From: Arthrobacter pascens
Lineage (GTDB): Bacteria > Actinomycetota > Actinomycetes > Actinomycetales > Micrococcaceae
Direction: 5' to 3'
Length of the DNA: 64,000 nucleotides
Assembly (NCBI RefSeq): GCF_030816475.1
Contig: NZ_JAUSXF010000001.1
Location: 744,001-808,000, forward strand
The position numbers were made by a program, and so were the translations under genes. How positions within the stretch are numbered: position 1 is the stretch's first letter; the number at the start of each line of letters is the position of its first letter. A model generated the notes under the pieces. That model had not been told where the DNA came from and ran no database searches. It saw only the letters and a program-made list of their open reading frames with translations. Positions 41,740 through 51,090 of this stretch are shown one piece after another.

Positions 41740-42850
41740 TGTACTGCCCAGGGACGTTGGTTGGGTGAATGTGATGACTCGCTGGAGTCGTTGACTGATG
41801 GGTGAGGACCTCCGGTTGCACAGTGGAGTTGCTTAGACAACCGCTGAAGCGACCAGGAGGTCCTCATGTCCCACGCTAATGCCGCTTTGACGCCACGCCA
41901 ACGGTTACGCGTCGCGCGTTTGATCATTGACCACGGATGGCCGGTGTCCCGGGCTGCCGAACAGTTCAATTGCTCCTGGCCCACCGCCAAGCGCTGGTCT
42001 GAACGCTACGCCGCGATGGGCGAGGCGGGCATGATTGACAGGTCCTCGAGTCCCCACCGGGTGGCGAACCGGACCCCGCAGCATCTGGTCCGCAAGGTCG
42101 TGCATCTGCGCTGGAAGCAAAGGCTGGGGCCTATCGCGATCGGGGCGAAGCTTGCTATGCCTGCCTCCACGGTCCACGCGGTCCTGGTCCGTTGCAGGCT
42201 GAACCGGTTGCATCACGTGGATAAGCGCACCGGGGAGGTCATCCGCCGGTACGAGCACGACAAACCGGGGGCGATGATCCACGTCGATGTTAAGAAGCTC
42301 GGAAATATCCCGGACGGTGGTGGCTGGCGCTACGTTGGCCGGCAGCGGGGTCATCGGAACCGTGCAGCGACACCAGTCAGAACCGGCAGCCGCCGCCACC
42401 CCATCATCGGCACGGCCTATGTGCACACGGTCATCGACGACCATTCCCGGGTCGCTTACGCAGAGATCCACGGCGACGAAACCGCGGTCACCGCAGTAGC
42501 GGTCCTGAAAAGGGCTGTGTCCTGGTTTGCTTCCCGCGGCGTTACCGTCGAGCGGGTCCTTTCCGATAACGGATCAGCCTACAAGTCCCACCTGCGGCGG
42601 GATACCTGCCGGGAACTGAACATCAAGGCCAAGAAGACCCGCCCCTACCGCCCGCAAACAAACGGCAAGAACGAGCGGTTCCACCGCACCCTCGCTGACG
42701 GATGGGCATTCAAACGCTTTTACGCCACAGAGTCAGCCCGAAGAAACGCCCTCCCGGCATGGCTACACCATTACAATCACCACAGGCCCCCCACCGCAAT
42801 CGGAGGTCGCCCGCCCATCAGCCGATTAACCAACCTGCCTGGGCAGTACA
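41740..42850 (+). mobile_element. IS481-family insertion sequence, complete
   Basis: 1111 bp. Ends are TGTACTGCCCAGG on the left and its inverse on the right (19 of 21 bases match). Both ends abut CCTAGG (41734-41739 and 42851-42856), a 6-bp target duplication of the NCTAGN type expected for IS481. One intact transposase gene fills the element. Confidence 0.9.
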
Positions 42851-42855
42851 CCTAG
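41866..42855 (+). CDS. IS481-family transposase
   Basis: 329 residues, ATG after AGGAGG. Two helix-turn-helix regions (LIIDHGWPVSRAAEQFNCS; VHLRWKQRLGPIAIGAKL) precede an RNase-H-like DDE domain: MIHVDVKKLG (first Asp), VLSDNGSAYKSH (second Asp), TNGKNERFHRTL (Glu). It cuts and inserts the element. The stop codon TAG lies in the right target duplication CCTAGG, so the gene end overlaps the flank. Confidence 0.95.
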   Translation: MSHANAALTPRQRLRVARLIIDHGWPVSRAAEQFNCSWPTAKRWSERYAAMGEAGMIDRSSSPHRVANRTPQHLVRKVVHLRWKQRLGPIAIGAKLAMPASTVHAVLVRCRLNRLHHVDKRTGEVIRRYEHDKPGAMIHVDVKKLGNIPDGGGWRYVGRQRGHRNRAATPVRTGSRRHPIIGTAYVHTVIDDHSRVAYAEIHGDETAVTAVAVLKRAVSWFASRGVTVERVLSDNGSAYKSHLRRDTCRELNIKAKKTRPYRPQTNGKNERFHRTLADGWAFKRFYATESARRNALPAWLHHYNHHRPPTAIGGRPPISRLTNLPGQYT

Positions 42856-42891
42856 GGCGCTGCTCGTCCTTGATGCCTGTAGTCATATCGT

Positions 42892-44559
42892 CTAGTACGT
42901 AAAATTCAGTACCGTCACGGTGCCGGCAGTCAGCGGAAACGTTTGCGTAGTGGAGCCGTAGGCAAAGCCAGGGACAGTTGGTCGCTCCGCCACAGGCTTA
43001 GGGTCGCTCTTTGCCCCATCGATTACCGTCTGATCTTCAGCCTTGTAGCTAGGGCCCGCTAGCTGGGTCATAGTTCCTGTCAGAGGCTGTCCTGGCAGGG
43101 AGAGGGTTACCTCCGTCTGAGCGGCCTTTTGGGGATCGTTCTGATTCACCAGAATTACAGTGGTACTGCCATCCGTGTTCCGTAGGGCATAGCTGTATGC
43201 AAGGCCACCTCCTGAAGTCTGGAGTTCAAGGAACTTGCCGCCTTCAAGACCAGCCACGATGGCCAGCCCGAAGAAGTTTGCCCTGCCTGAAAATTGTCCA
43301 TCCGGCTTAAGGTAGGGGCCGCCACTGCATAGTACGGACATGGGTGGCCCCCCCGCGCAAGTCAGCAAGGAGCTGTGGAAACCGATGCGCGCTATTCCCA
43401 GCTGGGCAGCGTTGAGGAAGTAGTCCGCCGTCCACAAAGCTGAGGCATGTGTACGGGAGGTCTCGTTTGAGCCGGGACATGCTGCGATACCCGTTTCCGG
43501 GAGCCACGTTTCCAGTCCCGCTGCTTGCCCTGCCCGAACGGCCGCCTTCTGATAGTCAGCGGCACGCTGGTGCATGAGCGGGCTCATGAGGTTTCCAAGT
43601 GTTGGTGACGATTTCGGGTCGTCCCCGTTGCAACTATGGAGCGGATAATTGTGGAACGAAAGGATCTTTTTCTGAGGAATGTCGGCACCGATGAAGGGCT
43701 GCCACCATTCCTGACTGTAAGTTCCTGGGCCGGAGATGGCGACGCCGGGTGCCGCAGCGTAAATGGCCGTAGCGTATGCCTTTAGCTCTTCAACGTACTC
43801 ATCGGTGGAGTAACCTCCGGGACGCACACCGTTGGCCCCGAATCCGTTGGGCTCGTTGCCGATCGTTACACTGATAAGCCGGTCCCCGAAGATGCCGGAA
43901 GCGTGCTTCACCATGTCGGCGGCCCGTGCCGGGTCGAAGTGGCCAAGATCGACGGTAAGGCTCACCTTCGCGTTTACAGCTTCGAGCAAGCCATTGACGC
44001 GGGCCAGATCTTGCGGGCCAACAGCGCGCGCGGGATGTGCATTATCACCCTTGTACGTGCTTGGGATCGCTTCGCCCGACGAGGTCCAGAAAAAGCGACG
44101 ATCCACGGCGTTCCCTCCGAAACGCAACACGGGTTCGTCAACCTCCCTCAGAAGTTTCGCAAGGGAGGTGTTTGCGCTGCTTAAGGCAGCATCCCCCAGA
44201 TCGGTCGCTTCCAATGAAATGCCCGTCATACCCTGGTTAAGGACGGTGCCGACCTCATTTCCGGTGACCTGAACCTTCAGCGGTTCCACTGCTTCCAATG
44301 GCGAATTTGCAGGCGGGCCAGGCTGGTCGTAGTAGGCAACTGTCGGTGCCGGTGGCAGGGACTTAATTGTGGTAGGAACAGGCTTGGCCAGAGAGTCCGA
44401 ATTCGATGGGGTTAGCCATGTGACTACCATGACGACCGCGATCACTGCCGCTACCATCGCAGCAACCACCAAAGCGACCTTCGTTCTCTTCCTTGTATCC
44501 CTCTGTGGGAAACGTTGACTAGTGTTCCGATCAGTACGTTTGGTTTCAGGCGTGCGCAT
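42892..44559 (-). CDS. Membrane-anchored GH79-like glycosidase
   Basis: 555 residues. A basic cytoplasmic N-terminus and one helix (VALVVAAMVAAVIAVVMVVTWL) anchor it outside the cell. The catalytic TIM barrel has LRFGGNAVDRRFFW, the acid/base Glu in SVTIGNEPNGFG and a likely nucleophile Glu in TWLPETGIA, a pattern of clan A enzymes closest to GH79 (beta-glucuronidase/heparanase). A C-terminal beta domain follows. It may trim a uronic-acid-containing polysaccharide. It lies between the IS element and galU inside the bracketed insert. Confidence 0.75.
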   Translation of the reverse strand: MRTPETKRTDRNTSQRFPQRDTRKRTKVALVVAAMVAAVIAVVMVVTWLTPSNSDSLAKPVPTTIKSLPPAPTVAYYDQPGPPANSPLEAVEPLKVQVTGNEVGTVLNQGMTGISLEATDLGDAALSSANTSLAKLLREVDEPVLRFGGNAVDRRFFWTSSGEAIPSTYKGDNAHPARAVGPQDLARVNGLLEAVNAKVSLTVDLGHFDPARAADMVKHASGIFGDRLISVTIGNEPNGFGANGVRPGGYSTDEYVEELKAYATAIYAAAPGVAISGPGTYSQEWWQPFIGADIPQKKILSFHNYPLHSCNGDDPKSSPTLGNLMSPLMHQRAADYQKAAVRAGQAAGLETWLPETGIAACPGSNETSRTHASALWTADYFLNAAQLGIARIGFHSSLLTCAGGPPMSVLCSGGPYLKPDGQFSGRANFFGLAIVAGLEGGKFLELQTSGGGLAYSYALRNTDGSTTVILVNQNDPQKAAQTEVTLSLPGQPLTGTMTQLAGPSYKAEDQTVIDGAKSDPKPVAERPTVPGFAYGSTTQTFPLTAGTVTVLNFTY

Positions 44560-44651
44560 GCGAGGGTGTCTCCAACGTCAAAGTGGTGAATGCCCAGCTT
44601 AGCCAATGACGCCATGGACGTGCCAAACGCCCGGGGTTGTCCTCCCGCCGG

Positions 44652-44747
44652 CGGCTGTGTAAAAGCGACAATTATGCCGAAGGTTTCCCGCCATTTCAAG
44701 AGAAGTATGAGGCAAAGTTTACCTGCCAGAGATTGCTATGTTCACGT
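44652..44747 (+). pseudogene. Diverged second copy of the hydratase 3' end
   Basis: Translates as RLCKSDNYAEGFPPFQEKYE and then AKFT, matching the end of the enoyl-CoA hydratase (CKSDDYAEGFRAFQEKREPRFTG), but the stop is lost and the frame runs into galU. It forms the right border of the 3-kb insert and may be an attachment-site copy or the tail of a lost paralogue. Confidence 0.7.
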
Positions 44748-44768
44748 GCTCATTTGTATGGTTCAGTT

Positions 44769-45659
44769 ATGACAATGGGGAAAGCTATTACCAAAGCCGT
44801 CATTCCTGCTGCCGGATTGGGGACTCGCTTCCTGCCCGCCACTAAGGCAATGCCGAAGGAAATGTTGCCGGTGGTTGACCGGCCGGCCATCCAGTACGTG
44901 GTGGAGGAGGCCGTCAACGCGGGTCTCACCGACCTGCTGATGATCACGGGCCGCAATAAGCGGGCCCTGGAAGACCACTTTGACCGCGAACCCGGCCTGG
45001 AGGCCGCTCTGGAGAAGAAGGGCGACAGAGAGCGCCTGGAGTCCGTGCAGTACGCCTCCAAGCTCGGCCCTATCCACTACGTCCGCCAGGGTGAGGCGAA
45101 GGGCCTGGGACACGCGGTGCTGTGCGCTAGCCAGCACGTGGGCCATGAACCTTTCGCCGTGCTGTTGGGTGATGACCTTATTGATGAGAACGATTGCCTG
45201 CTCACCACCATGATGGAGGTGCAGCAGATGACCGGCGGTTCCGTGATCGCCCTGATCGAGGTGGATCCGTCCCAAATCAGCGCCTACGGCTGCGCGGACA
45301 TTTCACCAGTTGAGGGCGAGGGGTTCGTTCGGGTCAACAGCCTGGTGGAGAAGCCGGCTGCTGGCGAGGCGCCGTCCAACCTGGCCGTGATCGGCCGGTA
45401 CGTGCTGCACCCTTCCGTGTTTGGCGTGCTGGAGGAGACAGGGCCGGGCCGTGGCGGAGAGATCCAGCTGACGGATGCCCTTCAGACGTTGGCGGCCGGC
45501 GAGGGCGAAGGCTCAGGTGTGTACGGCGTGGTGTTCAAGGGACGCCGCTACGACACCGGCGACAAGCTCAGCTACCTCAAGGCTGTCATCACGCTTGCCT
45601 CCGAGCGTGTGGAGTTTGGCGAGGACCTGAAGACCTGGATGAAGGGCTTCGTCAGCTAG
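44769..45659 (+). CDS. galU: UTP-glucose-1-phosphate uridylyltransferase
   Basis: 296 residues from the ATG at 44769 (ATG 44775 possible). The nucleotide motif VIPAAGLGTRFLPATKAMPKEMLPV is at the N-terminus; FAVLLGDDLIDE holds the metal Asp and LVEKPAAGE follows. It makes UDP-glucose for cell wall and polysaccharide synthesis. The long frame upstream to 44637 is the hydratase-tail remnant read in frame, not part of the enzyme. A hairpin follows the stop. Confidence 0.95.
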   Translation: MTMGKAITKAVIPAAGLGTRFLPATKAMPKEMLPVVDRPAIQYVVEEAVNAGLTDLLMITGRNKRALEDHFDREPGLEAALEKKGDRERLESVQYASKLGPIHYVRQGEAKGLGHAVLCASQHVGHEPFAVLLGDDLIDENDCLLTTMMEVQQMTGGSVIALIEVDPSQISAYGCADISPVEGEGFVRVNSLVEKPAAGEAPSNLAVIGRYVLHPSVFGVLEETGPGRGGEIQLTDALQTLAAGEGEGSGVYGVVFKGRRYDTGDKLSYLKAVITLASERVEFGEDLKTWMKGFVS

Positions 45660-45685
45660 GCCCTGCTCTTACTTGAGATGCCTAC

Positions 45686-45713
45686 GGGCCCGCCGCAGAG
45701 ACGCGCCGGGCCC
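45686..45713. terminator. Terminator between convergent galU and Lrp genes
   Basis: GGGCCCG (45686-45692) pairs with CGGGCCC (45707-45713), about 27 bases after the galU stop and 28 before the Lrp gene end. The placement between convergent genes suggests a shared terminator. Confidence 0.55.
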
Positions 45714-45740
45714 TTAGCTGTTTAAAGGCCGCAGCGCAAC

Positions 45741-46214
45741 TCATCGCGTATCAACATCCTCAAACACCAGAAACGTCTGCGTATCCAGCACCCCAGGCAT
45801 TGATTGCAGTTGGTCAAAGATGACCCGCCGCAGGTCGATGTTGTCGATTGCCCGGACCAAGAGGATGACATCAAAGTCACCGCCCACCAAGGCGATGTGG
45901 TGCACCTCCGGAATGGCTCGCAGTTGCTCGCGCAGTTCCCGCCACGAGTGCTGGCTCACCTTGAGCGTGACGTAGGCGGAGGACTTGAGTCCGGCCTTGA
46001 TGGGATCCACTATGGCAGTGAACTTGGTCAGTACGCCCTCGCCCGTCAACCGAGCAATCCGCGTGTAGGCATGAGCGCGCGAAATGTGGACGTTCTCCGC
46101 GACTTGGGTTACGGACATCCGGCCGTCCCGGGTGAGTTCCGAAATGATCCTTCGATCCACGTCATCCAGTGGTACTGGCTCAGCCTCTGACCCCGGTCTT
46201 GCCAATTTGTCCAC
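45741..46214 (-). CDS. Lrp/AsnC family regulator
   Basis: 157 residues. Helix-turn-helix VDRRIISELTRDGRMSVTQVAENVHISRAHAYTRIARL, followed by the RAM effector domain (AIPEVHHIALVGGDFDVILLV). The family senses amino acids. It is divergent from the branched-chain 2-oxoacid dehydrogenase operon, with about 150 bases between, so it should control that operon in response to branched-chain amino acids. Confidence 0.93.
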   Translation of the reverse strand: MDKLARPGSEAEPVPLDDVDRRIISELTRDGRMSVTQVAENVHISRAHAYTRIARLTGEGVLTKFTAIVDPIKAGLKSSAYVTLKVSQHSWRELREQLRAIPEVHHIALVGGDFDVILLVRAIDNIDLRRVIFDQLQSMPGVLDTQTFLVFEDVDTR

Positions 46215-46365
46215 AGCCCTTCGCCGTAATGAAGTTAAGGTTTACGATTCGTCTCCAAGAATAGGCCTACTGTTCGTCCTTCTCCACAATTTTGACAACT
46301 GCTGGATACGAAACGTCGGGCGGGGCGATACTGGGAGTGAATAGTGGCTACAGAAGGACGGACCA

Positions 46366-47583
46366 ATGACGATCTCCGCAGACCACACTGCATCCGGCCA
46401 CACAGAGCGGCCGGTTGATGCCGATCCCGTGGCTGAAGCCGTGCGTAAGTTCGGCATCTCGGTTGAGGACTACATGCTTCCCGCCAGGCACCAGATCCAG
46501 ATGGTGGATCCGGACGGCCGGCTCAAACCCGAGGACGAGCAGGGAACAGAACCCGGCCACGAATACCCGCTGCCCGGCGACGACGAACTGATGGTAGCCT
46601 ACGAGCAGCTCGTCGTCGGACGCCGGGTCAATGACCAGAACTCGGCGCTCGTCCGGCAGGGACGCATGGCAGTGTACCCGTCCAGCCACGGCCAGGAAGC
46701 CTGCCAGGTGGCGGCCGCGCTCTGCCTCTCCGGTGGCGACTGGATGTTCCCCACCTACCGCGACGCCGTCGCCGTGATGGCGCGCGGCGTTGATCCCGTG
46801 GAGGCGATGACGATCTTCCGTGGTGACTGGCACAGCGGGTTCGACCCCCTTAAGCACAAAGTGGGCATCCAGTGCACGCCCCTGACCACCCAGTTGCTCC
46901 ATGCCGTGGGTGTGGCGCACGCGGCCAAGCTCCGTGGTGAAGACACCGTGGTGCTGGCAATGTGCGGCGACGGCGCCACCAGCGAGGGCGACTTCCACGA
47001 GGCCCTGAACTTCGCAGCCGTCTTCCACCTCCCGGTGATCTTCTTCGTCCAAAACAACAAGTACGCCATCTCGGTGCCGCTGGCACACCAGTCCGTGGCG
47101 CCGTCGCTCGCCCACAAGGCAGTGGGCTACGGTATGGCCGGCGAACGCGTGGACGGCAACGACGTCGTTGCGCTCCTCGCGGTCCTGGACCGGGCAGTGA
47201 AACTCGCCAGGGAAGGGTCCGGCCCCCTGCTGGTTGAAGCAAACACTTACCGCATGCAGGCCCACACCAACGCCGACGACGACACCCGCTACCGGGAGAA
47301 CAGCGAAGTGGCCGAGTGGCGGGCAAAGGACCCCATCAGCCGGATGAAAACCTACCTGACGGACCGCGGCCTGCTGGACGGCCAGGTTGAGGCACGGATT
47401 CTTGAAAAGGCCGAAGCCGTAGCCACCCAACTGCGTGACGGGCTCAGCGAGGACGTACCGGTGGACCCGCAGGGCCTCTTCCGCCACGTCTTCGCCAAGC
47501 CCACACCCCAGCTGAAGGAACAGTCCGCCATGCTCGCCGACGAACTCGCCCGCGACGCAGCATCAGAGGAGGCCGAAAAGTGA
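46366..47583 (+). CDS. bkdA1: Branched-chain 2-oxoacid dehydrogenase E1 alpha
   Basis: 405 residues. The TPP-binding motif is GDGATSEGDFHEALNFAAVFHLPVIFFVQNN; YPSSHGQEACQVAAAL and FPTYRDAVAVMARG are conserved in E1 alpha. With E1 beta it decarboxylates 2-oxo acids from Val, Leu and Ile and loads the acyl group on E2 lipoate. A pyruvate-type substrate cannot be excluded, but the Lrp neighbour favours branched-chain acids. Overlaps the next gene by four bases. Confidence 0.9.
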   Translation: MTISADHTASGHTERPVDADPVAEAVRKFGISVEDYMLPARHQIQMVDPDGRLKPEDEQGTEPGHEYPLPGDDELMVAYEQLVVGRRVNDQNSALVRQGRMAVYPSSHGQEACQVAAALCLSGGDWMFPTYRDAVAVMARGVDPVEAMTIFRGDWHSGFDPLKHKVGIQCTPLTTQLLHAVGVAHAAKLRGEDTVVLAMCGDGATSEGDFHEALNFAAVFHLPVIFFVQNNKYAISVPLAHQSVAPSLAHKAVGYGMAGERVDGNDVVALLAVLDRAVKLAREGSGPLLVEANTYRMQAHTNADDDTRYRENSEVAEWRAKDPISRMKTYLTDRGLLDGQVEARILEKAEAVATQLRDGLSEDVPVDPQGLFRHVFAKPTPQLKEQSAMLADELARDAASEEAEK

Positions 47584-48692
47584 GCCCCACCGTCACCACC
47601 TCGTCCGAAGCGAACGGTAACGTCAGCGCCGCCACCGCCCGGGCAGCCGCCTCGGCCGCCGCCACAGCAGAGGCAACCGGTCCACAGTCAATAACGATGG
47701 CAAAAGCCCTCAACACTGCTATGGCAGATGCCATGCATGCTGATGCTTCTGTCCTTGTTTTCGGCGAAGACGTGGGCTTGCTGGGCGGGGTCTTCCGTAT
47801 CACGGACGGCCTGACCAAGACCTTCGGCGAGCAGCGCTGCTTTGACACTCCGCTGGCCGAGTCCGGCATCGTCGGCATGGCCGTGGGAATGGCGATGAAC
47901 GGGATGCGCCCCGTAGTTGAGATGCAGTTCGATGCGTTCGCTTATCCTGCTTTCCAGCAGATCGTCAGCCACGTGGCGAAGATGCACAACCGCACCAGAG
48001 GCGCAGTCACACTGCCGATGGTCATCCGCGTTCCTTACGGCGGCGGGATCGGGGGAGTGGAGCACCACTGCGACTCCTCCGAGTCCTACTACGCCCACAC
48101 GGCCGGCCTGAAGGTCTTCACCCCCGCCACAGTCGCCGATGCCTATCGCATGCTCCGTGAAGCCATCGACTCCGATGACCCGGTCATGTTCATGGAACCG
48201 AAGAAGCTCTACTGGTCCAAAGACTTGGTGGATCTCGATGAGCTGCGCGCCCAGCACTCCGCCAACGGGGAAGCCGGCACATCCTCGGAAGGCCGTGCCG
48301 CCGTCGCACGTCCCGGAACTGATGCAACACTCATCGCCTACGGACCGTCCGTGCCGACGGCGCTCGCTGCTGCCGCTGCGGCCGCCGAAGAGGGACGGTC
48401 GCTGGAAGTCATCGACGTCAGAACGCTCGTTCCCTTCGACGACGAAACCGTGGCTGCCTCCGTCAACAAGACAGGGCGGGCGGTAGTGATCGCGGAAGCG
48501 CACGGCTTCGCGTCCGTATCCTCGGAGATCGTGGCAAGGGTCCAGGAACGCTGCTTCCACTACCTGGCAGCCCCGATCCGGCGCGTGACAGGGTTCGACG
48601 TCCCGTACCCTGCGCCTAAGCTCGAGCACTACTACCTGCCCGGCGTGGACCGCATCCTCGACGCCGTAGACGACCTCCAGTGGGAAGACTGA
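47580..48692 (+). CDS. bkdA2: Branched-chain 2-oxoacid dehydrogenase E1 beta
   Basis: 370 residues from a GTG overlapping E1 alpha; an Ala/Thr-rich lead of 38 residues precedes TMAKALNTAMADAMHADASVLVFGEDVG, the conserved start. DTPLAESGIVGMAVGMAMNGMRPVVEMQFDAF and YGGGIGGVEHHCDSSESYYAHTAGLKV complete the family pattern. It forms the heterotetrameric E1 with the alpha subunit. Confidence 0.93.
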   Translation: MSPTVTTSSEANGNVSAATARAAASAAATAEATGPQSITMAKALNTAMADAMHADASVLVFGEDVGLLGGVFRITDGLTKTFGEQRCFDTPLAESGIVGMAVGMAMNGMRPVVEMQFDAFAYPAFQQIVSHVAKMHNRTRGAVTLPMVIRVPYGGGIGGVEHHCDSSESYYAHTAGLKVFTPATVADAYRMLREAIDSDDPVMFMEPKKLYWSKDLVDLDELRAQHSANGEAGTSSEGRAAVARPGTDATLIAYGPSVPTALAAAAAAAEEGRSLEVIDVRTLVPFDDETVAASVNKTGRAVVIAEAHGFASVSSEIVARVQERCFHYLAAPIRRVTGFDVPYPAPKLEHYYLPGVDRILDAVDDLQWED

Positions 48693-48694
48693 CC

Positions 48695-50110
48695 ATGACC
48701 GAAACAAAAGTATTCATGCTGCCGGACCTCGGTGAAGGCCTGACAGAAGCCGAACTCGTGAACTGGCTGGTCTCGGTAGGGGATGAGATCCGCGTGGACC
48801 AGCCAATCGCCGAAGTCGAGACGGCCAAATCGATGGTGGAGGTACCGTCGCCCTACGCCGGGACAGTGACCGAACTGCACGGCGAGCCCGGGCAGACGCT
48901 GGATGTTGGCAAACCACTGATCTCTGTTGCTCCCGCAGGTGCTCCGGCGGTTGAACCCGTGGAGATGGCCGCCAACATCTACCGGGAAGAAGAGAAAGCC
49001 GGGTCAGGCAGTGTGCTGATCGGGTACGGGACCCCTGCCGGTGGCGCAGCAGCCCGACGGAGCAGGGCGCCCAGGCGCGCTGCCGGCTCAACGGCAGCCG
49101 GAGGGCCCGTCGCGCCGCCGGAGGGGTCTATTTCCGAAGTTTCCGACGCAGACAAGGCGGCCGACGACCTTCTGCTCATGCGCACCCGGGTCCCCGGCAG
49201 GCTGGGTGCCGTCATCTCACCCCTCGTCAGGCGGATGGCGCGGGAGCATGGTGTGGATCTTGGCGGGATCCACGGATCCGGGGAGAGCGGCCTGATCATG
49301 CGCAGGGACGTCGAAGCCGTGATCTCGGCGCCCGCGACCAGGGAAGAAGAACGCACCGGCACAGAAGCTTCTGTCCGGCAGGGTTCCACTGACTCCCGGA
49401 CCGGCCTGGCTATCTCATCGCGAACGCCTCTCAAGGGTGTCCGCAAAGCCGTGGCCGCAAACATGTCCCGGAGCCGCACCGAGATTCCGGAAGCTACCGT
49501 CTGGGTCGACGTTGACGCCACTGCCCTTGTGGAGCTTCGCGCCGGCCTAAAGAAGAGCGGCACCCCCGCCCCCGGCCTGCTCGCCTTCATCGCCCGCTTT
49601 GTTACCGCCGGGCTGAAGAAATACCCGGAGCTGAACACTCGGATTGAAACCTCTTCGGACGGCTCCCAGGAGATCGTCGCGTTCGAGGGCATTAATCTGG
49701 GCTTTGCGGCTCAAACGGATCGCGGGCTGGTGGTGCCGTCCATAGGGTCGGCTGAGAAGCTCAGCGCCCGTGAGCTGGATGAAGAGATCCGCCGGTTGAC
49801 CGCTGTTGCCCGCGAGGGGAAAGCCACTCCGACTGAACTCGGCAGCGGTACTTTTACGCTCAATAACTACGGTGTCTTTGGGGTGGACGGTTCGGCGGCG
49901 ATCATCAATCATCCTGAGGTGGCCATACTCGGGGTTGGCCGAATTATCGACAGGCCGTGGGTTGTGGAGGGTTCACTGGCCGTTCGCAAGGTCACTGAAC
50001 TGACGCTCACATTCGATCACCGCGTATGTGATGGCGGGACGGCCGCTGGGTTCCTGAGGTTTGTCGCGGATGCAGTTGAAAAGCCAGTCCAACTGATTGC
50101 CGACATTTGA
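48695..50110 (+). CDS. bkdB: Dihydrolipoamide acyltransferase E2
   Basis: 471 residues from the ATG at 48695, two bases after the E1 beta stop. One lipoyl domain with VETAKSMVEVPSP (Lys carries lipoate); a peripheral-subunit-binding domain (ISPLVRRMAREHGVDLGGIHGSGESG); and the catalytic domain ending TFDHRVCDGGTAAGFL, the HRxxDG active site. An Arg/Ala linker joins the parts. No E3 gene follows, so a lipoamide dehydrogenase from elsewhere is shared. Confidence 0.95.
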   Translation: MTETKVFMLPDLGEGLTEAELVNWLVSVGDEIRVDQPIAEVETAKSMVEVPSPYAGTVTELHGEPGQTLDVGKPLISVAPAGAPAVEPVEMAANIYREEEKAGSGSVLIGYGTPAGGAAARRSRAPRRAAGSTAAGGPVAPPEGSISEVSDADKAADDLLLMRTRVPGRLGAVISPLVRRMAREHGVDLGGIHGSGESGLIMRRDVEAVISAPATREEERTGTEASVRQGSTDSRTGLAISSRTPLKGVRKAVAANMSRSRTEIPEATVWVDVDATALVELRAGLKKSGTPAPGLLAFIARFVTAGLKKYPELNTRIETSSDGSQEIVAFEGINLGFAAQTDRGLVVPSIGSAEKLSARELDEEIRRLTAVAREGKATPTELGSGTFTLNNYGVFGVDGSAAIINHPEVAILGVGRIIDRPWVVEGSLAVRKVTELTLTFDHRVCDGGTAAGFLRFVADAVEKPVQLIADI

Positions 50111-50437
50111 GGATACCCTCGCGACAACATAATGAGGATTGCCAGCCTGCTGCCACTGAGTAGTCCCAGGTTCAAAGACAGGTACAGGTTACTCGGGCAT
50201 ACACTCTTCCCTTCAACCTAGCGTTAGAAAATGCATCGTAAAGTGGACGGGAATGAGCAAGTACCTAAACGCCAACAGCCAACGGACGACGAGATTCAGG
50301 GTCTCCTTGCCATAATTTCGGCGGATCCAAGAGTGACCCGGGTAAGGGTGGTGAGACCTTTGCCGAGCTTCCGGGAGTGTCTGCGCCGTCTCGGGGATAT
50401 TCCAAACAGAATTACTAGCAGAAGAAGCTCCTGCTAG
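50111..50437. other. Interval between bkd operon and truncated MFS gene
   Basis: About 330 bases of lower GC than the neighbours. It contains a 68-codon frame (50231-50437) with VPKRQQPTDDEIQGLLAIIS and VRVVRPLPSFRECLRR, but no ribosome site; I cannot tell whether it is a real small gene. The abrupt join to the MFS remnant suggests a past rearrangement. Confidence 0.45.
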
Positions 50438-50445
50438 GACGAAAA

Positions 50446-51090
50446 TTGCGTTATTCAGTTTGGGCGTCCGGGATGCCAATCACCGGCGCCGTCCTGGTGG
50501 CCGTGGGCCTGGTGCTGCTCTCCACGCTCACGCCCGAATCCCCGCTCTGGGAAATCTGCGTCTACCTGGGCGTGATGGGACTGGGGCTGGGCCTGAGCAT
50601 GCAGATCCTGGTCCTCATCGTCCAGAACTCCTTCCCGCTACGCGAAGTGGGCACCGCGACGGCGTCGAACAACTTCTTCCGCCAGATCGGCGCCACCCTC
50701 GGGTCGGCAGTGGTGGGAAGCCTCTTCGCCAGCAGGCTGGCTGAGCTTCTTGCCAGGCGGCTGCCCGCCGGAGCAACGGCGGGCGCCGGAGGATCGGACT
50801 CCTTCACGCCCGCCCTGGTCAACAAACTGCCGGACGAGATCAAAGACCTGGTCATCGACTCCTACAACGACGCCCTGGCGCCCATCTTCATCTGGATGGT
50901 TCCCCTGGCACTGCTCGCCACCACCGTGCTGTTCTTCATCAAGGAAAAACCCCTGGCCTCCGCCGTCGAACACGACGTGCTGTCCGAGTCGATCGCCGAA
51001 GGCAACATCCTGATAACCTCCGACGACGACGACGAGCCGGCTGCCGCTGTGGGAGGAGAAGGCGGGCTGAGACGAAGTGCTGACCGGTGA
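50446..51090 (+). pseudogene. C-terminal half of a DHA2-type MFS drug transporter
   Basis: The frame encodes about 210 residues with the last helices of a 14-helix multidrug transporter: ITGAVLVAVGLVLLSTLTPESPLWE, LGLGLSMQILVLIVQNSFPLREVGTATASNNFFRQIGATLGSAVVG and FIWMVPLALLATTVLFFIKEKPL. The first two thirds (about 300 residues), including the conserved motifs, are absent upstream, so it is a 5'-truncated gene left by deletion or insertion. Confidence 0.75.

Noticed and set aside
44637..44768. N-terminal extension of GalU
   Set aside because: The extra codons are a diverged copy of the enoyl-CoA hydratase tail read in frame; the enzyme starts at MTMGKAITKAVIPAAG.
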